Assembly: GCA_946405045.1 (NCBI GenBank)
Contig: CAMJFV010000120.1
Span: 1-6,375, forward strand
Direction: 5' to 3'
Length of the DNA stretch: 6,375 bases
Source of the DNA: an uncultured Bacteroidales bacterium
GTDB lineage: Bacteria > Bacteroidota > Bacteroidia > Bacteroidales > Paludibacteraceae
The translations under genes were made by a program, and so were the position numbers. The notes under the pieces were generated by a model. That model did no database searches. It worked only from the letters and a program-made list of their open reading frames with translations, and was not told the origin of the DNA. This document shows positions 1 to 6,375 of this stretch, one piece after another. Numbering within the stretch: the stretch's first letter is position 1; every line of letters starts with the position of its first letter.

Positions 1-3000
1 CATCTTTAACCTTGCCATCGTGTTCTTTAACCTGAATATATACACCAGGATAACTTTTAATGGCAGAAATGGAAACTTCGGATCCAACTAGGTTGAAGTA
101 GTGCATAGTGGCTGGACCTTCGTTTGCTGGTTTCTCACCTTCGTCATCAGAAAGAGTGAATGCATTTCCGTTTTGATCACTTAGCAAAATGCTTTTCAAC
201 TGGGCACCTTTGTTTAATTTCAATAGGGGCTGTTTGCCTGTTGGTATTTTATTGCCATCGAATGAATAGGCAATTAGCTGGTAGTCTCCGTTCCCCTTTT
301 TTTGTATGAAATGTTCCATATTGTCCAAACCTGATAGAGCCTCGAAATCAGTCTTCCCTTTTGCGCTGAAATAGGCTTCGACTGCGGTTATTGGAGACGA
401 TGCATTTACGTAGAGAATGTCATTTTCTATAGTATAGACTGCATTGCTTTTTGAAATGTCAGACTCAATTTGGTCTTGGTATGTGTTGTATACTTTGACG
501 AAGTCCTGAATGTTAATGGTGTCGTCGGATATAAAATCGTAACAATTCAGATCATATTTCTCTAATGGGAAGACTTCGTTCATATGGTTGATGATCTCTA
601 ATGCCGTCGTAAGCCCTATTTCTGGAGCTTTACATGTATTTTCTTCAATCAATGTTTCGTATTTGCAGTATATAAAAGCTATGTTATAGATGTCTTTTTC
701 TTCTTCATTGTCATTTACGAGTCTAAGACAATAACCGTAATAATCATGTTTGGTATTTAATATGATGTCGGTTTTGTCAATAGGAATCTTATCCAGAAGC
801 GTGTAGATAAAAGGCTCTTCGTCCAGATTTCTATATGCAAAATTTACACCGTAAACGTTGATGGCATTGTAATTGCTAGTCTCTTTGATCAAATCCCAAC
901 TGAGCTTTATTTCATCACCGTCCAAACATTCTGCCTTAAACGTATCGTTTTGAATGTCATCTGTTTTTAGTCTATACAAATCGAATGACACTTTGTAAAA
1001 TGTTGTTTTGTCAAAGAACTCTCCATAAGTGTAGCCATCGCCAATAAAAATATCGGCGGTTATTACAGTGTCTGATTCCCATTTTATGTTAAAAGCGTCT
1101 TTTATATAGAAAGAATCTTTGTCCATAGGTGATGAAAAAACTAGCTTGATAGTGGAAATAGAAGGAAATAATATTTCACAGTTATTTGTTTTGTCCTTAA
1201 GCTTTGTGCCGTTAAGGTAAATGTGGTTTAAAGCTGGAGGTGCTGTGGATGAGTATTGATTTAATTTATTGGATATATCTACTATGCCTTTGCCTATAGG
1301 ACTTGTCGGGTGTTTTGCATCAATAATGCTTTGACGGACAATAGAATCATTGTCACTGCCCAAGTATGATGGATGGTTTGTTGCCTGGATGGCAAATGTG
1401 TCACTATAATAGGCAACACTGAAACTCCTATCCAAAAGCATGTTGTTGTAAATGTTGCAAGATGTAATGTTGTTTAGATTTGGCAAATATTGTAAGGCAC
1501 TTCTGGATGAGTCTTTTTGAACAAGATTGGTAAGTGTAGAATTGGTAAACTGACAATTGCTAAAAAGATGCTTTGCTTGGCAGCTAATTTTACAAAAATC
1601 AAAAGAACAATCTTGGGCGAATATTCCATGATTTGCTATACATGGATACATTGAATTATGAATGATTTTACATTCTTTTAGATGCCCTCCTTTAAATCCA
1701 TTTTTTCTGAATTCAAGAAATTGAAAATCTACTCTTTCAATGGTATCTTTAAATGTGAATCCATCGCAATCTTCACACCAGAAATTAATATAGCTGTCTT
1801 CATCTGCTTTACATATAAGTTTGCCTTCGCATACCAATTCGACACTTTCTTTTAGAGTCAAAGATGTGTTTGGCTTAATTATCAGAGTGTCACCTTGTGG
1901 TATGAATAATGACTTTTCTAGAGCTATGGATCCTTTTATGACAGTTGTGTGATTGTCTTTTATAATACTATCGCGTCTGTTGTCATTGTAATCGCTCACA
2001 AATAATGATTTGTGTAAACTTTTTGACTCATTTTTGAATATAGTGCTGATATCGAATGTTATAGTGTCATTGGAATAATAATTTTCAGAAGATTGCTCTG
2101 GCATCTCAAATATCACAGGCCCTACTTTTACAGTGTCTCCTGCGTCGATATGGTCAATTGTTAATGATTCTTTGTTAATTGATGCTCCTTCAACATTGGA
2201 GAATCTGATTTCGATGTCATTTACTTTTTCTCCTAAATTTACAATGACTGGATAGGCGTAGACTGTTGCTCCGAACTTGAACTTATTTTTCAATTCAGTT
2301 CCATTCTCGTCAGTATATTTTATTGTCAGTAAATAGGCGGATAAATTATTCTTATCAAACCCTTCGTAAGCTTTCATCGCATCTATACATCCGGATTTAC
2401 ATGCATTGATAAGGTCGTATTTTAATGTCTGCTGATCGTTGTAAACCTTACATTGTAAAAGTCGTGATATTATTCCTGCTACACAAGGGGTGGCCATTGA
2501 TGTTCCGCTCATTACCCCATAGCCGGATGGCATTGTGCTAATGATTCCTGAACCTGGAGCTCGGAGTTCATAGTTGAATGTTTGGTTGTTGTATATGATG
2601 TCTGAATAAATAGGTCCATCTTCGTCCCAATTTGAAAAATCGGATAATTTGCATGTGCTGTCGGAGGATTCGACACCCAAAACAGAAGGAAACGAACCAG
2701 GGAAATTAATGCCCGAAGGATCGTTAAGGCTATTTGCATCGTTGCCTGCTGCCGCAACTATTATCGCATGTTTGCTGGCTTCTTCAAATGCTTCATGTTC
2801 GAGCTTTGAATATTCACTTGAACCGAGACTTAAACTGATGACGTCTGCTCCATTGGCGACCGCATAGTTTAGTCCTTCTATGATGCCTTCGTTGTCTCCA
2901 TGACCATCGTCACCAAGCACTTGGACAGGCATGATGATGGCATCTGGATTCATGCCTATCAATCCTTTATTGTTGCTTTTAGCTGCCGCTATACCAGCAC

Positions 3001-3790
3001 AATGGGTTCCGTGTCCGAACTTATCGTAAATTCTTGAATTGTCCCATATCATGCTGTATCCTATTGAGTCGTCTACATAACCGTTGCCGTCGTCGTCAAC
3101 TCCAGGTAATCCATTGAGTTCTGCATCGTTTGTCCAAATTTTCCCAGAAAACTCTTCGTGGTCAATGTCTAGACCTGTGTCAAGAATGGCAATGACGGGA
3201 CGTTTGTTGGTGATTGTAGGCACTTCCCATAATTCGTTTGCACGAGTGGCAAATATGGCCCATTGTTGTGAAAAAAGAGGGTCTGAGATTTTAGAAATAG
3301 GTGTGCCTAATGCTTTCTTTATATAATTTGGCTCCGCAATAAGAACATCGTCCATTTTTTTTAGGTACTCAATAGCCTTTAATGTTGACGTTGAAGATGA
3401 GTCAAACGAAAGTTTGAAAGTGTTGGGCTTGACTACACTGATATTGCGTGATTCAGCTTTTGTGGAGGTTGTGTAAATGGGTTTTATGTTGGTTACTTTC
3501 AGTTGTTTAAAAACTTGTTGTATTTGGTCTGACTCATCTGCTGATCTTAAAGCGTTGTCGTTGACAGATGTAGGAACATTAGTGTTGGGCTTGAATCTGA
3601 CCAGCACTTCGCCTTCGACATAATTTTTTTTGTGTGTTTTGTCTTTTGTTGGCGAGGAACCATTGTTTATGCTTGCGCCTACTTTCGCTAAATTAGATTG
3701 GCTGTTTTGTGAACAAATCAATTGAATGTTGAATAGTGCGACAAACAGCCCACAATAAAAGAATATGTTTTTTCCCATGGTCGTATTCAT
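1..3790 (-). CDS. Secreted S8 subtilisin-family serine protease, multidomain T9SS cargo (3' end cut by window edge)
   Basis: The frame is open for 1263 codons without a stop. Residues 1-32 form a Sec signal peptide: short basic start, hydrophobic core IFFYCGLFVALF, no lipobox. Met5 (codon at 3778) is an alternative start. Residues about 55-156 resemble a subtilase propeptide, from EGEVLVRF to AEPNY. The catalytic domain (about 165-455) has Asp204 in AILDTG, His260 in HGTHCAG, Asn350 in AAAGND and Ser431 in SGTSMATP, plus the acidic loop DDDGNGYVDD at 232-241, so it should be an active endopeptidase. Residues about 615-860 look like a parallel beta-helix, opening with IPQGDTLIIKP and rich in cysteine. 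An Ig/FN3-like part follows, then a dockerin-like EF-hand (Asp1085-Asp1096), a cohesin-like module (about 1115-1215), and from Met1229 a type A T9SS sorting domain (FNLVGSEV, PGVYIQV). Only a short tail should be missing. Substrate unknown. The protease call is firm; the accessory domains are inferred by eye. Confidence 0.93.
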   Translation of the reverse strand, partial: MNTTMGKNIFFYCGLFVALFNIQLICSQNSQSNLAKVGASINNGSSPTKDKTHKKNYVEGEVLVRFKPNTNVPTSVNDNALRSADESDQIQQVFKQLKVTNIKPIYTTSTKAESRNISVVKPNTFKLSFDSSSTSTLKAIEYLKKMDDVLIAEPNYIKKALGTPISKISDPLFSQQWAIFATRANELWEVPTITNKRPVIAILDTGLDIDHEEFSGKIWTNDAELNGLPGVDDDGNGYVDDSIGYSMIWDNSRIYDKFGHGTHCAGIAAAKSNNKGLIGMNPDAIIMPVQVLGDDGHGDNEGIIEGLNYAVANGADVISLSLGSSEYSKLEHEAFEEASKHAIIVAAAGNDANSLNDPSGINFPGSFPSVLGVESSDSTCKLSDFSNWDEDGPIYSDIIYNNQTFNYELRAPGSGIISTMPSGYGVMSGTSMATPCVAGIISRLLQCKVYNDQQTLKYDLINACKSGCIDAMKAYEGFDKNNLSAYLLTIKYTDENGTELKNKFKFGATVYAYPVIVNLGEKVNDIEIRFSNVEGASINKESLTIDHIDAGDTVKVGPVIFEMPEQSSENYYSNDTITFDISTIFKNESKSLHKSLFVSDYNDNRRDSIIKDNHTTVIKGSIALEKSLFIPQGDTLIIKPNTSLTLKESVELVCEGKLICKADEDSYINFWCEDCDGFTFKDTIERVDFQFLEFRKNGFKGGHLKECKIIHNSMYPCIANHGIFAQDCSFDFCKISCQAKHLFSNCQFTNSTLTNLVQKDSSRSALQYLPNLNNITSCNIYNNMLLDRSFSVAYYSDTFAIQATNHPSYLGSDNDSIVRQSIIDAKHPTSPIGKGIVDISNKLNQYSSTAPPALNHIYLNGTKLKDKTNNCEILFPSISTIKLVFSSPMDKDSFYIKDAFNIKWESDTVITADIFIGDGYTYGEFFDKTTFYKVSFDLYRLKTDDIQNDTFKAECLDGDEIKLSWDLIKETSNYNAINVYGVNFAYRNLDEEPFIYTLLDKIPIDKTDIILNTKHDYYGYCLRLVNDNEEEKDIYNIAFIYCKYETLIEENTCKAPEIGLTTALEIINHMNEVFPLEKYDLNCYDFISDDTINIQDFVKVYNTYQDQIESDISKSNAVYTIENDILYVNASSPITAVEAYFSAKGKTDFEALSGLDNMEHFIQKKGNGDYQLIAYSFDGNKIPTGKQPLLKLNKGAQLKSILLSDQNGNAFTLSDDEGEKPANEGPATMHYFNLVGSEVSISAIKSYPGVYIQVKEHDGKVKD
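2..106 (-). other. T9SS type A C-terminal sorting domain (partial), within the protease
   Basis: Residues 1229-1263 read MHYFNLVGSEV, then PGVYIQVKEHDGKVKD at the edge. This matches the usual pattern of this signal: an aromatic-Asn-Leu-x-Gly strand, a short variable loop, then pGvYi-hydrophobic strands. In known T9SS cargo the domain directs export across the outer membrane and is then cleaved, leaving the protein attached to the surface or released. The remaining strand and the stop codon lie outside the window. Confidence 0.75.
457..580 (-). other. Dockerin-like EF-hand module within the protease
   Basis: Residues about 1070-1112 contain a helix-like stretch (LTTALEIINHMN), then a loop fitting the 12-residue calcium spacing: Asp1085, Asp1089, Asp1090, Ile1092, Asn1093 and Asp1096, followed by FVKVYN. 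Loop position 3 is Ile and position 6 is Asp, where Asn/Asp and Gly are usual, so calcium binding may be weak. In this family such modules often precede a cohesin-like fold and the T9SS signal, probably as a structural stalk rather than as cellulosome docking. Confidence 0.55.
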
Positions 3791-3866
3791 TTGTGGTTTT
3801 GATAATGGAGAACAATAGATGTCCTCTGGTTAACTGATAAATAGATATAATACTTCCCTTTTTAAA

Positions 3867-3903
3867 GCATTAATTATACGATAGCATTAATTAAGTTACG
3901 ATA
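3867..3903. repeat. Imperfect tandem repeat (17 and 20 bp) in the protease leader
   Basis: Unit 1 at 3867-3883 is GCATTAATTATACGATA. Unit 2 at 3884-3903 is the same sequence with a 3-bp insertion before TACGATA. The units abut exactly. They lie downstream of the predicted promoter, so they would be transcribed in the 5' leader. The cause could be slippage duplication or a paired protein or RNA binding site; the sequence does not decide. Confidence 0.7.
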
Positions 3904-3935
3904 GAACCAGAATCTATCTTCTTCGTAATTATACA

Positions 3936-3966
3936 CAAATTTACAATATTATTTTTATCCTCCAAA
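3936..3966 (-). promoter_or_regulatory. Bacteroidetes-type promoter for the protease gene
   Basis: Read on the minus strand, TTTG (3966-3963) is followed by exactly 19 bases and then TAAATTTG (3943-3936). This is a full match to the Bacteroidetes primary-sigma consensus TTTG-N19-TAnnTTTG. Transcription should start near 3930, giving a leader of roughly 140 nt before the ATG at 3790. The position and full match make it the best promoter candidate in the window. Confidence 0.7.
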
Positions 3967-3983
3967 AAACAAGAATGGTTTTG

Positions 3984-4013
3984 TGTATATGGTGTTGACG
4001 AAAAACATATACA
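3984..4013. promoter_or_regulatory. 8-bp dyad upstream of the protease promoter (possible regulator site)
   Basis: TGTATATG (3984-3991) and CATATACA (4006-4013) are perfect inverted copies separated by 14 bases. The dyad lies about 55-85 bp upstream of the predicted start, a usual place for an activator site. The arms are AT-rich, so a chance match is possible. No regulator can be named. Confidence 0.35.
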
Positions 4014-4029
4014 ATTCTAGCTTAGAATT
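4013..4029. promoter_or_regulatory. 7-bp inverted repeat AATTCTA-gct-TAGAATT
   Basis: AATTCTA (4013-4019) and TAGAATT (4023-4029) flank a 3-base centre. The compact 17-bp palindrome has the size of a dimeric operator. It shares one base with the end of the neighbouring dyad and lies upstream of the protease promoter. Function is inferred from geometry alone. Confidence 0.35.
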
Positions 4030-4087
4030 TTCAAAAAAATATTGTGGGAGAAAATCAGTGGAATACTTAATCGTTATGTAATTATAC

Positions 4088-4119
4088 AACAAAAGCGGAT
4101 CCAAGAATCCGCTTTTGTT
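4088..4119 (-). terminator. Rho-independent terminator of the menG-DUF1015 operon
   Basis: A 13-bp perfect stem has arms at 4088-4100 and 4107-4119 (core AAAAGCGGAT / ATCCGCTTTT) with a 6-base loop. It begins 26 bp after the DUF1015 stop codon. On the minus strand the GC core is followed by TTTTGTTGTATAATTA, a fair U-rich tail. It separates this operon from the protease gene, which has its own promoter downstream. The A/T flanks could also let it work in the opposite direction. Confidence 0.88.
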
Positions 4120-4145
4120 TGTTATTGTCTAATGCGTATTACATT

Positions 4146-5393
4146 TTACACCAACTTGTGAATGCAAAGTCCGCTACGTAGTTTTGGCTCAAACCAAGTT
4201 GCTTTTGGTGGCATGATGTTGCCGCTGTCTGCGATATCCATGATCTGCTTCATAGACACTGGGTAAAGAGCAAGTGCTGTCTTCATCTCACCAGAATCAA
4301 CTCTTTTCTTCAACTCCTTCAAACCACGTAGTCCTCCTACGAAGTCTATTCTGTCTGAAGAACGAAGGTCTTTGATGTTCAAGATCTCATCTACGATAAG
4401 TTTTGATGAGATGCTTACATCAAGCACTCCGATTGGATCATTGTCATCGTATGTACCCTTCTTAGCTGTCAAGCTGTACCATTTGCCTGATAGGTAAAGA
4501 GAGAAGTTGTGTAGTGCGTTTGGCTTGTACATGTCCTCTCCTTTGCACTCAACGTCGAAGTTTTTCTTCAATGCGTCAAGGAACTGCTCGTCTGTCAAAC
4601 CGTTAAGGTCACGGATCACACGGTTGTAGTCGAGAATTGTAAGCTGGCTTGCAGGGAAACAAACTGCCATGAAGTAGTTGTACTCCTCGTCTCCTTTATG
4701 ATTAGGATTCTGCTTTCTCTTCTCATCGCCTACAAGCGCTGCGGCTGCTGAACGGTGGTGTCCGTCTGCGATGTAAAGATTCTTCATCTTGCCAAACTCT
4801 TCAGTCACTGTCTTGATATCTGCGTCGTCGCTGATGATCCAGAACTTATGTCCGAAACCATCGATAGGAGCGATGAAGTCGTAAACAGGAGTTGAAGCGG
4901 CATATTTAGCTACAAGTTTGTCAAGGATAGCATTGTCTGGATATGCGAAGAATACAGGCTCGATGTTTGCGTTGTTGACGCGAACGTGCTTCATTCTGTC
5001 TTCCTCCTTGTCGCGACGTGTAAGCTCATGCTTCTTGATCACACCTGTCATATAATCGTCAACGTATGCGCAAACTACAAGACCATACTGAGTCTTGCCG
5101 TTCATGGTCTGGGCATAGATGTAGTATTGCTCTTTATCGTCTTGTACCAACCATCCTTTGTCCTGGAACATCTGGAAGTTCTGTGCGGCTTTCTCGTAAA
5201 CGCGAGGATCGTACTCGCTTGTGCCCTCTGGAAAGTCGATCTCTGGTTTGATGATGTGGTAAAGTGATTTCTCATTACCTTTAGCTTCCTCACGTGCCTC
5301 TTCGCTGTTTAGCACGTCGTATGGACGGCTTTCTACCTGCTCCACCAATTCTTTAGGTGGACGGATACCCTTAAATGGTTTTACTATTGCCAT
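4146..5393 (-). CDS. DUF1015 family protein (possible serine kinase-like enzyme)
   Basis: Complete 415-aa cytoplasmic protein with no signal peptide or membrane segment. It carries the hallmarks of the DUF1015 family. These are PFKGIRPP at 6-13, SRPYDVLNSEEA at 22-33, a His-Glu-Leu-Thr stretch ending in KEEDR at 122-133, ADGHHR at 209-214, and a C-terminal PPKATWFEPKLRSGL at 395-409. Length is typical of the family. The DGHHR motif recalls ParB/SerK-type nucleotide-dependent enzymes. From memory, which I cannot verify here, DUF1015 genes in Bacteroides sit beside serC and serA and some members have been proposed as free L-serine kinases. Here the neighbour is instead menG, 32 bp upstream on the same strand, and the gene ends the operon before a strong terminator. 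The leader is A-rich (ACAAAATAAAAA) without Shine-Dalgarno. The family call is firm; the function is tentative. Confidence 0.93.
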   Translation of the reverse strand: MAIVKPFKGIRPPKELVEQVESRPYDVLNSEEAREEAKGNEKSLYHIIKPEIDFPEGTSEYDPRVYEKAAQNFQMFQDKGWLVQDDKEQYYIYAQTMNGKTQYGLVVCAYVDDYMTGVIKKHELTRRDKEEDRMKHVRVNNANIEPVFFAYPDNAILDKLVAKYAASTPVYDFIAPIDGFGHKFWIISDDADIKTVTEEFGKMKNLYIADGHHRSAAAALVGDEKRKQNPNHKGDEEYNYFMAVCFPASQLTILDYNRVIRDLNGLTDEQFLDALKKNFDVECKGEDMYKPNALHNFSLYLSGKWYSLTAKKGTYDDNDPIGVLDVSISSKLIVDEILNIKDLRSSDRIDFVGGLRGLKELKKRVDSGEMKTALALYPVSMKQIMDIADSGNIMPPKATWFEPKLRSGLCIHKLV

Positions 5394-5425
5394 TTTTTAT
5401 TTTGTTTAAGTTGTTTGTAATCTTT

Positions 5426-6169
5426 TTATTTGGTTGCGAAATAGAAAGTGCATGTCTGCATTGTATATTTTCTTATTTCCACACTTTTGAATCCAACTTT
5501 CAAAAGCAGTTCCTTCATCACTTCTCCCTGAGGAAAAGCATCGATGGATTCGGGCAAATATGAATATGCAGTGCTATTAGCCTTCAATATTTTTGCCATT
5601 ATTGGAATAAATATTTTTGTGAAGATTCGATAGCCAAATCTGTAAAATGGATTTGTTGGAACACTTAATTCCAGAATCGCAAGTGATCCTCCTTCTCTTA
5701 TAACTCTGCAAATCTCGGTCAATCCTTTTTCTAAACTTTCGAAGTTGCGGACTCCAAAAGCTATAGTTGCAGCGTCAAAACTCTGACTGTCGAAAGGAAG
5801 ATTCATTGAATCTGCACGCATAAGGTCGATGAAATCGCTCTTTTTTGCGGCTTTTACTTTCTTTTCTCCGACGCGGATCATCTCTTCTGATATGTCCACT
5901 CCAACGATGCGTGCCGGTTGGATGGCATCGTATGCGGAAAGTGCGAAATCGGCAGTTCCGGTAGCTACGTCGAGAATGGTATTGGGATTAGTCTGCTTCA
6001 AACGGCTGATAGCCTTCTGACGCCAACTTTTGTCCTGTCCAAGTGACATGAGACGGTTCATGGTATCGTAGTGTGGGGCGATGTCGTCAAACATCTGCTC
6101 TATCTGCTGCGTCTTGCCATTCGCAGAGGATTCAAAAGGCATTACTTCCTCACATTTAAAATCAGACAT
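5426..6169 (-). CDS. menG: Demethylmenaquinone methyltransferase (MenG/UbiE family)
   Basis: This 247-aa class I SAM-dependent methyltransferase transfers a methyl group to demethylmenaquinone, the last step of menaquinone synthesis. Family signatures are in order: MFDDIAPHYDTMNRLMSLG at 26-44 with the following KSWR, the SAM-binding glycine loop ILDVATGTADFA at 65-76, the acidic ribose-contact strand IVGVDIS at 88-94, NLPF at 123-126, AFGVRNF at 137-143, and LELSVP at 166-171 followed by NPFYR. The C-terminal part with SYLPESI and FPQG also fits. Length and start agree with Bacteroidetes homologues, which carry a similar 20-25 residue lead before the first signature. It is also called ubiE, but Bacteroidales use menaquinone rather than ubiquinone. 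It heads the operon with DUF1015 and has its own promoter-like element just upstream. I see no missing key residue. Confidence 0.95.
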   Translation of the reverse strand: MSDFKCEEVMPFESSANGKTQQIEQMFDDIAPHYDTMNRLMSLGQDKSWRQKAISRLKQTNPNTILDVATGTADFALSAYDAIQPARIVGVDISEEMIRVGEKKVKAAKKSDFIDLMRADSMNLPFDSQSFDAATIAFGVRNFESLEKGLTEICRVIREGGSLAILELSVPTNPFYRFGYRIFTKIFIPIMAKILKANSTAYSYLPESIDAFPQGEVMKELLLKVGFKSVEIRKYTMQTCTFYFATK

Positions 6170-6192
6170 ACTACAATCAGTTTAATTTTAGG

Positions 6193-6200
6193 CAAAAATA
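6193..6200 (-). promoter_or_regulatory. Candidate -7 element for the menG operon
   Basis: On the minus strand 6200-6193 reads TATTTTTG, a full match to TAnnTTTG. It would place the transcript start near 6186, with a leader of about 17 nt before the menG ATG. No TTTG is present at the expected -33 position, so the promoter is incomplete by consensus. Confidence 0.45.
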
Positions 6201-6264
6201 GAAAAAAGTAATTAAACTTGTCGGCATTATCACTCACTTATATCTCATTTATAGATAAAAAATG

Positions 6265-6272
6265 TATATTTG
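6265..6272 (+). promoter_or_regulatory. Candidate -7 element for the rightward gene
   Basis: TATATTTG at 6265-6272 fully matches TAnnTTTG and lies 29 bp before the ATG at 6302, implying a leader of about 20-25 nt. The expected -33 TTTG is not seen. With the minus-strand element at 6193-6200 it makes 6170-6301 a divergent promoter region. Confidence 0.5.
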
Positions 6273-6301
6273 CCATATGATGTACGAGTGAAGGTTGCAA
6301 A

Positions 6302-6375
6302 ATGACAGACAAATATATTGATATAGAAACTGTTCTTGAGGCGAAGGCACCATCTTTGAAAAAGAAGATGACGGG
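6302..6375 (+). CDS. 5' fragment of a rightward gene, product uncertain (possibly acyltransferase-like)
   Basis: The first 24 codons are open to the right edge. They start at an ATG preceded by AAGG (6291-6294) at Shine-Dalgarno distance and by a TAnnTTTG promoter element. The peptide begins MTDKYIDIETVLEAKAP and continues with a lysine cluster. It has no signal peptide or membrane segment. From memory, an N-terminus with IDI, VL and KAP or KNP followed by a basic stretch occurs in Bacteroidetes lysophospholipid acyltransferases, but 24 residues are too few to assign a product. That a gene starts here is likely; its identity is a guess. Confidence 0.6.
   Translation, partial: MTDKYIDIETVLEAKAPSLKKKMT

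Larger units (their letters stand above)
3791..4145. other. Intergenic region between the menG operon and the protease gene
   Basis: This 355-bp AT-rich stretch has no plausible gene on either strand. From right to left, in the direction of transcription, it holds the operon terminator, two short dyads, a strong Bacteroidetes-type promoter and a long presumed protease leader with an imperfect tandem repeat. The last 40 bases before the protease ATG contain no clear Shine-Dalgarno sequence; the run AAAACCACAA precedes the start. Confidence 0.7.

Noticed and set aside
2512..3326. Small open frames on both strands inside the protease gene (2512-2757 minus, 2649-2867 and 3084-3326 plus)
   Set aside because: They overlap the conserved catalytic domain in other frames, have no family features, and lack promoter or ribosome-binding context.
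3719..3790. Lipoprotein signal for the protease (Cys in LICSQ)
   Set aside because: The residues before the Cys (Gln-Leu-Ile) do not fit a lipobox, which needs a small residue at -1 and Leu-like at -3; an ordinary cleavable signal fits better.
3925..4087. GTAATTATAC present twice (3925-3934 and 4078-4087)
   Set aside because: A 10-bp AT-rich match, one copy lying in the terminator tail; likely chance.
4986..5563. Plus- and minus-strand small open frames over the 5' half of the DUF1015 gene and the menG-DUF1015 junction
   Set aside because: They are shadows of the strongly conserved DUF1015 and menG frames; the hydrophobic look of the 4986 and 5375 peptides comes from the reversed codons.
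5829..6020. Plus-strand 63-aa open frame inside menG
   Set aside because: It lies antisense to the SAM-binding core of menG and has no recognisable features.
6277..6291. Four-codon open frame (ATG ATG TAC GAG TGA) before the rightward gene
   Set aside because: It starts at about the predicted transcript start and has no ribosome-binding site, so a leader peptide is not supported.

Overview
The window looks like chromosomal DNA of a Bacteroidales bacterium, probably Prevotella-like. Three things point there. The large secreted protease ends in what reads as a type IX secretion (T9SS) sorting domain. Promoter-like elements match the Bacteroidetes sigma consensus (TTTG, 19-bp spacer, TAnnTTTG). 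Start codons are preceded by A-rich leaders, mostly without Shine-Dalgarno sequences. The genus is an inference; no rRNA or other marker is present.

Layout, left to right. Positions 1-3790 (minus strand) hold one very long open frame that runs off the left edge. It has no in-frame stop over 1263 codons. It encodes a secreted S8 subtilisin-family protease with a signal peptide, propeptide, intact Asp204/His260/Ser431 triad with Asn350, a cysteine-rich probable beta-helix, a dockerin-like EF-hand, a cohesin-like module and the start of a T9SS C-terminal signal. Positions 3791-4145 are non-coding. This stretch holds a near-ideal promoter for the protease, an imperfect tandem repeat in its presumed leader, several short dyads built on a TTGTRTATA-like element, and the terminator of the upstream operon.

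Positions 4146-6169 (minus strand) are a two-gene operon: menG/ubiE (demethylmenaquinone methyltransferase), then, after 32 bp, a DUF1015-family protein of 415 aa. Positions 6170-6301 are a divergent promoter region with one TAnnTTTG element for each direction. Positions 6302-6375 (plus strand) are the first 24 codons of a gene cut by the right edge.

The genes do not form one obvious pathway. menG serves menaquinone synthesis and respiration, DUF1015 is a conserved Bacteroidetes protein possibly linked to serine metabolism, and the protease is an independently transcribed surface or secreted accessory protein. The protease is the most unusual object in the window. I found no CRISPR array, tRNA, rRNA, insertion sequence or phage gene.
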